A stretch of DNA of 64,000 bases from an uncultured Collinsella sp. (lineage in GTDB: Bacteria > Actinomycetota > Coriobacteriia > Coriobacteriales > Coriobacteriaceae): the NCBI GenBank assembly GCA_937982065.1, contig CALJMO010000016.1:1-64000 (forward strand). The letters are read 5' to 3'. Below the pieces are notes generated by a model, which was not told the DNA's origin, made no database searches, and saw only the letters and a list, made by a program, of their open reading frames with translations. The stretch's first letter is position 1. Each line of letters opens with the position of its first letter. The position numbers and the translations under genes were made by a program. This document shows positions 19,720-27,281 of this stretch, one piece after another.

Positions 19720-20633
19720 TAGCGCACCTCGCTAGAATCGACGCCGGGCACGCGGCGGCAGGAATACTCATCCGTGGCAAACTTAGGAATCTGCACGCCC
19801 TCGAGCTCGTGCGCAAGCGCGGCCGAAAGCTCGATGCCGGCGGCGCGACGCACGGCCTGAATCGCCAGCGGGGCCGAGATACGGCGGCGGTAGTCGGCCG
19901 AGCCCCACAGGTTGGTGCCATAGCTCAGCGCGCGTACGGACGCGGCCAGGGCGCGCAGCTCGTCCTCTGAAGGCTGCTCGTTCACCAGGCCACATGCCTC
20001 GCCCTGCAGCAGGGTCGCGCGCAGCGGGCGGGCGCCCACGGTGACATGCCAGCTGTTGTCCCACCAGGCGGCGGTGACGTTTAAGGAGGGGAAGTCAGTC
20101 GCGGCCTTGCGCACGGCTTCATAGCTCGCACGGTAATCGTGCTTAACGACCACGACGTGCTCGATCACGTCGCGCACATAGCCCATGTCCACGAACTCGG
20201 CGAGCGGCACGCGGCCGGCACCCGTCAGCTCAACATACGAATCGAGCGCCAAAAATGCCGAGAGCACGTCCGAAAAACCAAAGCGACCGTAAATGCTGCC
20301 GCCCACCGTGGCGGTGTTGCGCAGCTGCACGCCCACGATATCGTGGACGGCGAACTCAAAGACATGGTTGACAAGCGCGTTGAGCCCGGCATGGCGCTCG
20401 AGCTGGCGCAGGGTACACATGGCACCGATGCGAAACTCGGTCTCGGTCTCCTCAATCTGATCGAGTCCGCAGGCCGAAAGGTCAATCGCCGTCGCCACGC
20501 GACGCGAACCCAGGCGCATCCAAATGCCACCGCTCACAATCTTGTTGTTGCGGTTCTTCTGTAAGAGCTCATAGGCTTCGGCCGCGTTTCCAACACGGAC
20601 GTAGGTACCGAACTTGAGCACGTTCTCCCCCAT
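19719..20633 (-). CDS. FAD-binding subunit of the molybdenum hydroxylase
   Basis: 304 residues of the CO-dehydrogenase/xanthine dehydrogenase medium-subunit family. The FAD pyrophosphate loop (VSGGIWMRLG) is near residue 35. The second motif, RNTATVGGSIYGRFGFSD, near residues 108-125 contains the TVGG signature. It passes electrons from the [2Fe-2S] clusters to NAD or another acceptor. TAATG links its stop to the start of the catalytic subunit. The ATG start is weakly supported because its upstream AAGAG is too close; a GTG four codons in is an alternative. No third, XdhC-type insertion protein is nearby. Confidence 0.88.
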   Translation of the reverse strand: MGENVLKFGTYVRVGNAAEAYELLQKNRNNKIVSGGIWMRLGSRRVATAIDLSACGLDQIEETETEFRIGAMCTLRQLERHAGLNALVNHVFEFAVHDIVGVQLRNTATVGGSIYGRFGFSDVLSAFLALDSYVELTGAGRVPLAEFVDMGYVRDVIEHVVVVKHDYRASYEAVRKAATDFPSLNVTAAWWDNSWHVTVGARPLRATLLQGEACGLVNEQPSEDELRALAASVRALSYGTNLWGSADYRRRISAPLAIQAVRRAAGIELSAALAHELEGVQIPKFATDEYSCRRVPGVDSSEVR

Positions 20634-20713
20634 CTCTTCACTTGTCCAGTACGTTTAAGTGTACCAAACGAGGGGCCGCACACCGTTTTAGGACAAAATC
20701 CACCCACCCATCC

Positions 20714-20786
20714 ATAACTTGCGGTGATATACGGACTGATTAGTCGTTCTGGAACGCAAAACAGTCCGTATATCACCGCAAGTTAT
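20714..20786. repeat. Family-1 palindrome, copy c
   Basis: Perfect 25-bp arms, starting ATAACTTGCGGTGATATACG, surround a 23-base loop. It lies between gdhA and the molybdo-hydroxylase genes and has the same ATATACGG subtype as the copy at 8341. Confidence 0.85.
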
Positions 20787-20805
20787 GAGGAGTCCTCCGG
20801 GATAG

Positions 20806-20836
20806 AAAAGGCTCCCAGCCGGAATGGCTGGGAGCC
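20806..20836 (-). terminator. gdhA terminator
   Basis: An 11-bp stem (GGCTCCCAGCC/GGCTGGGAGCC) with a 5-base loop is followed by TTTT on the minus strand, 28 bases after the gdhA stop. Confidence 0.85.
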
Positions 20837-20863
20837 TCATCACATGCTATATCGAGCGAAGAT

Positions 20864-22219
20864 TTAGCAGACGCCCTGGGCGAGCATGGCGTCGGCGACC
20901 TTCAGGAAGCCGGCGATATTGGCGCCCATGACAAAGTTGCCCTCCTCGCCGTACTCCTTGGCGGTGTCGTCCACGTTGTGGAACATGCCGCGCATGAGCT
21001 GCTCGAGCTTGCCGTCGACCTCCTCGAAGGTCCAAGACAGGTGCTCGGCGTTCTGGCTCATCTCCAGGCCGGACACGAGCACGCCGCCAGCGTTGGCAGC
21101 CTTACCGGGCATAAAGGCGACGCCGTTCTCCTGGAAGTAGGTCGTAGCCTCGATGGTCGTGGGCATGTTCGCGCCCTCGCCGACCACCTTGCAGCCGTTG
21201 GCGACGAGCGCCTGGGCGTCCTCGAGCAGCAGCGTGTTCTCGCGAGCGCAGGGCAGCGCGATGTCGCAGGGCAGCTGCCACACGCCGCGGCCGTCGCCCT
21301 CGTGCCACGTGGCATTGGGCTTCTCGTCAACGTACATGGCGAGCGTAACGCCCTTGTCGTGGCCGGAACGCTTCTTGTTGTAGACATACTCGAGCACGGT
21401 GTAGTCAATGCCGTCGGGATCCTCGACCCAGCCGTGAGTATCGGAGCAGGCGAGCACCTTGCCGCCGAGCTGGGCGACCTTCTGGACCGCGTAGATAGCG
21501 ACGTTACCGGAGCCGTGAACGACGACGTTCTTGCCCTCGAAGGAGTCGCCGCGGCTCTTGAGGTACTCGTCCACAAAGTAGACCAGGCCGTAGCCGGTAG
21601 CCTCGGTACGGGCGAGCGAACCGCCAAAGGAGAGGCCCTTGCCGGTGAGGACGCCGGTCCACTCGTTGGTCAGGCGCTTGTACTGACCGAACAGGTAGGC
21701 AACCTCGCGGCCGCCAACGCCCAGATCGCCGGCGGGAACGTCGGTGTTGGGGCCGATGTGGCGATAGAGCTCGGTCATGAAAGACTGGCAGAAGTGCATG
21801 ATCTCGTTGTTGGACTTGCCCTTGGGGTCAAAGTCGGAGCCGCCCTTGCCGCCGCCCATGGGAAGGGTGGTCAGGCTGTTCTTGAGGATCTGCTCCAGGC
21901 CCAGGAACTTGAGCATGCCCAGGGTGACCGTCGGGTTAAAGCGCAGGCCGCCCTTGTAGGGTCCAATGGCAGAGTTGAACTCGACGCGGTAGCCGCGGTT
22001 GACCTGGACCTTGCCCTGGTCGTCGACCCAGGGGACACGGAACATAACGATGCGCTCGGGCTCGACGAGGCGCTCCAGCAGGGCGGCCTCCTCGTACTCG
22101 GGGTGGGCGTCGAGCGCCGGCTGGATGGTGCCGAGGATCTCGGTCGCGGCCTGGATGAACTCAGGCTGCTCGGGATAGCGGGCCTTGAGCTCTTCGAGAA
22201 CTTTCTGCGTGTAGCTCAT
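20864..22219 (-). CDS. gdhA: Glutamate dehydrogenase (NADP-type, hexameric)
   Basis: 451 residues, the standard size for the family. Conserved glutamate-site stretches are present: GPYKGGLRF and LPMGGGKGGSDFDPKG with the catalytic lysine. The Rossmann motif VVHGSGNVAIYAVQ binds the nucleotide. Reaction: 2-oxoglutarate + ammonia + NAD(P)H to glutamate. The ATG at 22219 is preceded by GGAGGA; the longer frame lacks a ribosome site. It is a stand-alone unit with its own terminator. NADP preference is the usual property of this subfamily and is not proven by the sequence. Confidence 0.96.
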   Translation of the reverse strand: MSYTQKVLEELKARYPEQPEFIQAATEILGTIQPALDAHPEYEEAALLERLVEPERIVMFRVPWVDDQGKVQVNRGYRVEFNSAIGPYKGGLRFNPTVTLGMLKFLGLEQILKNSLTTLPMGGGKGGSDFDPKGKSNNEIMHFCQSFMTELYRHIGPNTDVPAGDLGVGGREVAYLFGQYKRLTNEWTGVLTGKGLSFGGSLARTEATGYGLVYFVDEYLKSRGDSFEGKNVVVHGSGNVAIYAVQKVAQLGGKVLACSDTHGWVEDPDGIDYTVLEYVYNKKRSGHDKGVTLAMYVDEKPNATWHEGDGRGVWQLPCDIALPCARENTLLLEDAQALVANGCKVVGEGANMPTTIEATTYFQENGVAFMPGKAANAGGVLVSGLEMSQNAEHLSWTFEEVDGKLEQLMRGMFHNVDDTAKEYGEEGNFVMGANIAGFLKVADAMLAQGVC

Positions 22220-22429
22220 GCTTCCTCCAATGATGGGAAACGAAAAATGTTGATCGCGGCACCCCATGCGCCGCGAGCTTTATCGAATATGGATAATATC
22301 GCACTGTTGCAGCAAAGTTTCGCATAAGCCGACGAGCAGATGTTTCGTTTTGATTACGATGCAGGTAGAAGCGTTTTCGAGTGTCTGACGCGCAAAACCC
22401 GTGTTTCAAACCTGTTTCGTCCACGTGTT

Positions 22430-22472
22430 CCAAACCACCACATTGGGGACAGGCACCTTTGTGGGGGTTTGG
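22430..22472 (-). terminator. Hairpin after the DUF3343 gene
   Basis: CCAAACCACCACA pairs with TGTGGGGGTTTGG (one mismatch), and the loop contains GGGGACAGGCACC. It lies directly past the stop of the DUF3343 gene and carries the GGGACAG motif seen in other palindromes here. There is no U-run. Confidence 0.5.
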
Positions 22473-22475
22473 TGG

Positions 22476-22871
22476 TTAGAGGACGAGTTGGTGGTAGTCG
22501 GCGGGGGTTACGCGGCCCTCGGTGGCGGCGCGGAAGGCGGCGAGGGCATCGCCCGAGAACGGCATGGCCCAGCACAGGCCGCAACCTGCAGTAATGGAGC
22601 CGGGCAGCGGCATGATGCGCCCGGGCACACCGGCATCCAGGCACAGCTGCTCGCATTCCATCACATCGAAGGTGCTGTCAAACGAAACGATAATCTTGCG
22701 TTCGTGGTCGAGGGCATCACCGGACGGACCTTCGCGGTGTGCATCACGATACGCCGCGGCGGCCGCTTCCTCTTCCGCAGTATGACCACAGCCACCGCAG
22801 CCGCAGGTACAGGGCTCGGAACCATCGCAAGTGCAAGGCTCTCCCGTGTCGGGGCAAATATCGTGAGACAT
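22476..22871 (-). CDS. DUF3343 putative Se/S-carrier-like protein with Cys-rich N-terminus
   Basis: 131 residues. A cysteine-rich leader (CPDTGEPCTCDGSEPCTCGCGGCG, residues 6 to 29, eight cysteines in total) precedes a DUF3343 domain. The domain begins IIVSFDSTFDVMECEQLC and includes the GRIMPLPGSITAGCGLCWA motif. DUF3343 members have been proposed to carry sulphur or selenium and often sit beside selenium genes. This copy ends the selA-selB-selC-mobA run. A shorter paralogue without the Cys-rich leader is at 50444-50695, and both are preceded by the identical TTGGAGTTGCC ribosome-site sequence. The metal- or selenium-binding role of the leader is inference. Confidence 0.8.
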   Translation of the reverse strand: MSHDICPDTGEPCTCDGSEPCTCGCGGCGHTAEEEAAAAAYRDAHREGPSGDALDHERKIIVSFDSTFDVMECEQLCLDAGVPGRIMPLPGSITAGCGLCWAMPFSGDALAAFRAATEGRVTPADYHQLVL

Positions 22872-22886
22872 GGCAACTCCAATCGT

Positions 22887-23519
22887 CTAGGCGAGCAACT
22901 CGGCCGCCGCAAACTCCTCGGGCGTATTGACGTTTTCGAAGCAGAGCGTCGAGCCCGCGGCCTTAACAATCTGCGGCTCATCCATATAACCGGCCTGAAC
23001 GCGACTGATCAGGCAGCGAATGCGCTGTCGGTCGCAGGAGAGCAGCTCTTGGGCAACCGGAGCACACGCATCACGGCGCCAGACGGCGCAAAGCGGCTCA
23101 ATCCCCCGCTCCTCGCGCGGCACGCACACGTCGAGCGCCTCGGCCTCAACACGATTGGCAAGCGCGCCGATGAGTTCCGGCGAGACAAACGGCATATCAC
23201 AGGCGACGATCGCCACGAGCGGCAGCCGGGCCGCAGTCAGCGAACTCGCGATGCCGCGCATGGCGCCCGCCGACCCCTCAAGGTCCGCCACCACACGCGG
23301 CACCAAGCCGCCAAACGCGCACTCCTCAAGGTAGGCAAGCTCGCTGGGACGCGAAGTCGTCACGACTAACTCGCCGGCAACTGGCGCCAGCCGACCCAGC
23401 ACGCGCTCGATCAAGGGCTCGCCACAAAACGCCATGCGCGCCTTGTCGCAACCCATGCGCGACGACAGCCCGCCCGCTTGGACGACACAAGAAAGATCGG
23501 CACGTCTTACGGTAGTCAT
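22887..23519 (-). CDS. mobA: MobA-like molybdopterin nucleotidyltransferase
   Basis: About 210 residues with the MobA/MocA nucleotidyltransferase start QAGGLSSRMGCDKARM (the GG-x-S-x-RMG-x-DK signature) and the metal-site motif VACDMPFV. It would attach GMP (MobA) or CMP (MocA) to molybdopterin; GMP is the better guess because the neighbouring oxidoreductase and FdhF are bis-MGD enzymes. The frame upstream of the chosen ATG runs into tRNA-Sec and is rejected. It lies between selC and the DUF3343 gene on the same strand, linking cofactor and selenium supply. Confidence 0.82.
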   Translation of the reverse strand: MTTVRRADLSCVVQAGGLSSRMGCDKARMAFCGEPLIERVLGRLAPVAGELVVTTSRPSELAYLEECAFGGLVPRVVADLEGSAGAMRGIASSLTAARLPLVAIVACDMPFVSPELIGALANRVEAEALDVCVPREERGIEPLCAVWRRDACAPVAQELLSCDRQRIRCLISRVQAGYMDEPQIVKAAGSTLCFENVNTPEEFAAAELLA

Positions 23520-23674
23520 ACGGCAAAACACCCCCATCGGCATGCTCGAAACCCGGTGCACGAAGCTAAATACCGTCGCCGATAAAGCGGGCGGCACGGC
23601 AAACCCATGCAAAAACAAATCAGCGCCTTTGCGGCACGCAGCAAGACCGCGAGCACAAAAGCGCTGGTAGCGTA

Positions 23675-23771
23675 TGGCGGGAACGTATGTGAATCGAACA
23701 CATCCAAGACGTTTTGCACGCCTCGCAACGGTTTTGAGGACCGCGGAGCCCACCGGAGCCCATCCGTTCCC
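23675..23771 (-). tRNA. selC: tRNA-Sec (selenocysteine, anticodon UCA)
   Basis: 97 bases with an acceptor stem GGGAACG/CGTTCCC, discriminator G and encoded CCA. The D-arm is long (GGGCTC-CGGT-GGGCTCC with G-U pairs). The anticodon arm GCGGT-CCTCAAA-ACCGT gives UCA. A long variable arm and the T-arm ATGTG-TTCGATT-CACAT follow. It lies directly after selB. The features and position fit bacterial selC closely. Confidence 0.93.
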
Positions 23772-23807
23772 AAGTGCGGCGGTATTTTACCAAACCGAGC
23801 AGCCAAT

Positions 23808-25775
23808 CTAGCGCAGGGACCTCAGGCCGCCGGCATCCTTGTCGAGCACCGTAAAGCGCACGGCATCCAGGTGCTCCAAGATGCTGATGGCGCGTTTGCG
23901 CGACACGCCCAGGGCCTCGCGCAGCACGCTCGTGGTGGCAGCGCCGCCGGCTGCCTCAATGGCGGCGGCGACGAGTTCACGTGCATGGGCCTCGGCGGCA
24001 GCGGACAGGGCAACGTCGCGCTCGACCTTAACGATAGAGCGATTGAGCGAAAGCTCGCGCAGGGCGCGCGTCATAGTGTCGCGGCCGAGCTGCAACTGCT
24101 CGCCCACCTCGGGCAATGTCGGTGCATCGAGGCCGGCTTCGTCCAGCAAGGCAACGATACGTTCGCAGGCCTCGCGCACCACACGCGCCGCGGCGGCAGC
24201 GGAGTGCGGGTCGAACACCTCGGCGCCCTCGGAGGCACACACGCCGCGCGAGCAGCCCTCGGCAATCAGAGCCGCGGCAACGCCTTCATCAGCGGAAGGC
24301 CACGCAGCATGGGCAACGGCGCCGGGCGTAAAGCCCGTCTCCTTGGGAGACGCCGCATGCACGGCTGACAGGGTCGCCGCCAGAGCATCCATCGCGGCGT
24401 CGAGCACCACGGCGTCCGCAAAGAGGGCCGCATCACCCACGGCAAGCTTGCGAACGGAGCCCTGCGACACCAACCCGCGCAGTGCGGCATCGACCTCGCC
24501 GACGCCAAGATCCAAAGCCTCGGCAACATCAACCGCCGTAACCGGCAGCATCTGCAGCGCCAGCCAAGCACCCACACCGCCCGCGATATCGCCGGACTCA
24601 AGCGCCGCAAACAGTGCGCGCTCGCCGGCAGAAAGCTCGCGCGAGCGACGGCAGCGCGAAAGCAGCACGCGCCCGCCGCCGATGAGCATAACGGGCGAAT
24701 ACGACAGCACCACGGCATGGTCTCCGGCACACAGCGGCAGCGGCTCCTCCAGGCGCACCTGCACGGTACGGGTCTCGCCCACCGCCATGGGGGCCTCGCC
24801 CTCCAAAAGCATGATGCGGCCGACGACCTCGGCCGTGCCGGCCATCACATGCACACGCGCGCCCGACTCGAGCACGCGCGGCTTGGTGCCCTCGCGGCCC
24901 AGGTAGGTGAACGTCATCATAAAGCGCAACGTCTGGCCAAAGCGGTCCGCCACGCCCAGCATCTCGCCACGGTCAAGCGCCGCGACACCGTCACCAACTA
25001 GGTTGAGCGCCACACGCTGTCCAGGCAGCGCGCGCGGCGTATCGCCATGCACCTGAATCCCGCGCACGCGACAGACCGTACGCGACGGCAAAGCCATCAG
25101 CTCGTCGCCCACCGCAACCGGCGCATCATGCAGCGTTCCCGTCACGACAGTGCCGACGCCCTTGATCGTAAAGCAGCGGTCAATCGGCAGACGAGGCGCG
25201 GCATCGCTCCGCTCGGCACGGTCGCGACAGGCACCCCAGCAAACACCCACCTGCTCGTCGAGCACCGCAAGCAGCCCGTCGATCCCCTCGCCCGTCTTGG
25301 ACGACACGGGCACGATCGGCGCGCCCGCAAACACGGTGCCCGACAAAAAGTCATCGACATCGAGCTCGGCAAGCTCGGTCATCTCGGCGTCGGCCAGGTC
25401 GCACATCGTCAGCGCGACCACCATATGCGTAACGCCCAACAGCTCCAGCACATGCACGTGCTCGCGGGTCTGCGGCATTACGCCCTCAACGGCAGAGACC
25501 ACCAGCACGGCAACGTCGATGCCTGTCGCACCCTGCACCATAGCGCGCAGGTAATGCGCGTGGCCCGGCACGTCGACAAGGCCAACGATCTTGCCGCTCG
25601 GCAGTGCCAGTTCGCCAAAGCCCAGCTCCACCGTCATGCCCCGGCGACGCTCAACCTCCAGACGGTCGGGATTCTTGCCGGTCAGCGCCTCGATCAGTGC
25701 GGACTTACCGTGGTCAACGTGACCCGCCGTGCCAACGATAACGGGGCACTCCACCAGCGTTTGAACCTCACTCAT
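23808..25775 (-). CDS. selB: Selenocysteine-specific elongation factor SelB
   Basis: 655 residues. The N-terminal GTPase has GHVDHGKS (G1, about residues 18-25), LVDVPGHAHYL (G3) and a TMCDL stretch at the G4 position. Elongation-factor barrel domains follow, and the C-terminus holds winged-helix repeats that bind the SECIS hairpin. It delivers Sec-tRNA to UGA codons followed by a SECIS. Its ATG overlaps the selA stop (ATGA), and selC follows after a 36-base gap. The UGA-containing fdhF and selD genes in this window are its expected clients. Confidence 0.95.
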   Translation of the reverse strand: MSEVQTLVECPVIVGTAGHVDHGKSALIEALTGKNPDRLEVERRRGMTVELGFGELALPSGKIVGLVDVPGHAHYLRAMVQGATGIDVAVLVVSAVEGVMPQTREHVHVLELLGVTHMVVALTMCDLADAEMTELAELDVDDFLSGTVFAGAPIVPVSSKTGEGIDGLLAVLDEQVGVCWGACRDRAERSDAAPRLPIDRCFTIKGVGTVVTGTLHDAPVAVGDELMALPSRTVCRVRGIQVHGDTPRALPGQRVALNLVGDGVAALDRGEMLGVADRFGQTLRFMMTFTYLGREGTKPRVLESGARVHVMAGTAEVVGRIMLLEGEAPMAVGETRTVQVRLEEPLPLCAGDHAVVLSYSPVMLIGGGRVLLSRCRRSRELSAGERALFAALESGDIAGGVGAWLALQMLPVTAVDVAEALDLGVGEVDAALRGLVSQGSVRKLAVGDAALFADAVVLDAAMDALAATLSAVHAASPKETGFTPGAVAHAAWPSADEGVAAALIAEGCSRGVCASEGAEVFDPHSAAAAARVVREACERIVALLDEAGLDAPTLPEVGEQLQLGRDTMTRALRELSLNRSIVKVERDVALSAAAEAHARELVAAAIEAAGGAATTSVLREALGVSRKRAISILEHLDAVRFTVLDKDAGGLRSLR

Positions 25776-27229
25776 CGAGCAACCGCCTTCTTAACGCACG
25801 CGACGAGCGTCGACGCCGCCGTCTCGATATCGCGGTCGCCCACAAGCGTACGGACGTCAAACAAAATGCGATCGTGCGAGGTTCGCGTGACGACCGGCGT
25901 GTCGAAGTCCTGGACAAGCGAGCGCTTGAGCGCGTCGACCGTCAGGCGCTCGTCAACAAGACGCACGGCAACGCACATCGTGGGCAGCTCCACGGTAGGC
26001 AGCGAGCCGCCACCGGGGGTCGACGATTCCTCGACGATTTCCACCTGCACGGCACACGGGCAGCCAGCCTTATCGAGACCCGCCACAATCAGCTCGCGCA
26101 GCTTGCGGGCACGTCGTTCCAAATGGGCCTGTGGCATCGTAAGCATACTGAGCACCGGAATATCACGATGGGCCACGTCGGCACCGTCCATGTAGATGCG
26201 CAGTGTAGCCTCGAGCGCCGCCAGTGCGAGCTTGCCCGGGCGTAGGGCACGCATAAGCGGATGCGACCCGCAGGCCTGGACCAGATCGCGACGGCCCATG
26301 ATAATGCCCGCCTGTGCGGCACCGAGCAGCTTATCGCCCGAGCACGACACCAGATCGAGCCCTGCCGAAACCGAAGCCGGCGTGGTTTCTTCGCCGCCGC
26401 GCACCAAGATGTCGTCGGGCAACAGCGCGCCCGAACCCTGGTCCTCGTAGAACAGCAGACCATGCTTGTGGGCCAGGGCGGCAAGCTCCCGAGAGCCCAC
26501 TTCCTCGTGAAAGCCCTCGATGCGATAGTTGGAAGGATGGACCTTGAGGATCATCGCCGTATCGGGCGTGATGGCTTGCTCATAATCAGCCAGGTGCGTG
26601 CGGTTGGTGGCGCCGACCTCGACGAGTTTGGCGCCCGAAGCCGCCATGACATCGGGGATGCGGAAGCTGCCGCCGATCTCGACAAGCTCGCCGCGGCTGA
26701 CGATAACCTCTTTGCCCGCGGCATGGGTCGCCAGCACCAGCAGCACCGCGGCGGCGTTGTTGTTGACCACGAGCGCGTCCTCGGCACCGGTGAGTGAGCG
26801 GATGAGCTGCGCGGCATGCTCCTTGCGCGACCCTCGCGAGCAGGTGTCGACGCTGTACTCGAGCGTGCTGTAGCCGCGCGCGACCTCGGCCACGGCCTTT
26901 GCCGCCGACTCCGCGAGCGGGGCGCGGCCCAAGTTGGTATGGATGACCACACCCGTGGCGTTGACGGCAGGGCGCAGGCTCGGCAACGCGGAGCGGTGCG
27001 CACGCCACTCGATGGCCGAGGCAAGGTCGCGCTTAGAGCGCGGGGCAGCACCGGCGCGAATGGCTGCGCGCTCCTCGTCGAGCTCGGCCGTCACGGCGGC
27101 ATGCACCACCGCGTCGCAGGTCTCCCCCGCCGCCTTCACGACCGGCCACTCGGCAAGCAGCTCGTTGACGGAAGGAATGGCGCGCAGGCGGGCGCGTACC
27201 TCATCGGACATGTTCTGGCTATCGCTCAT
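25772..27229 (-). CDS. selA: L-seryl-tRNA(Sec) selenium transferase
   Basis: 485 residues, a PLP enzyme that converts Ser-tRNA(Sec) to Sec-tRNA(Sec) using selenophosphate. The PLP lysine is K300 in SCSGDKLLGAAQ. The N-terminal tRNA-binding region has the family look (VNATGVVIHTNLGRAPL). The start ATG has GAAAGG upstream. It overlaps selB by four bases. It follows a molybdopterin oxidoreductase gene by 52 bases with no visible terminator, so the two may be co-transcribed. Confidence 0.95.
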   Translation of the reverse strand: MSDSQNMSDEVRARLRAIPSVNELLAEWPVVKAAGETCDAVVHAAVTAELDEERAAIRAGAAPRSKRDLASAIEWRAHRSALPSLRPAVNATGVVIHTNLGRAPLAESAAKAVAEVARGYSTLEYSVDTCSRGSRKEHAAQLIRSLTGAEDALVVNNNAAAVLLVLATHAAGKEVIVSRGELVEIGGSFRIPDVMAASGAKLVEVGATNRTHLADYEQAITPDTAMILKVHPSNYRIEGFHEEVGSRELAALAHKHGLLFYEDQGSGALLPDDILVRGGEETTPASVSAGLDLVSCSGDKLLGAAQAGIIMGRRDLVQACGSHPLMRALRPGKLALAALEATLRIYMDGADVAHRDIPVLSMLTMPQAHLERRARKLRELIVAGLDKAGCPCAVQVEIVEESSTPGGGSLPTVELPTMCVAVRLVDERLTVDALKRSLVQDFDTPVVTRTSHDRILFDVRTLVGDRDIETAASTLVACVKKAVAR

Positions 27230-27281
27230 GTACGGCCTTTCAAAAGAAACGTGGATCAGTCTAATGCATCAGCTGAGTCAA

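Noticed and set aside
22161..22433. Minus-strand 90-codon frame upstream of gdhA
   Set aside because: It overlaps the gdhA start, has no family resemblance and its sequence looks like promoter DNA.
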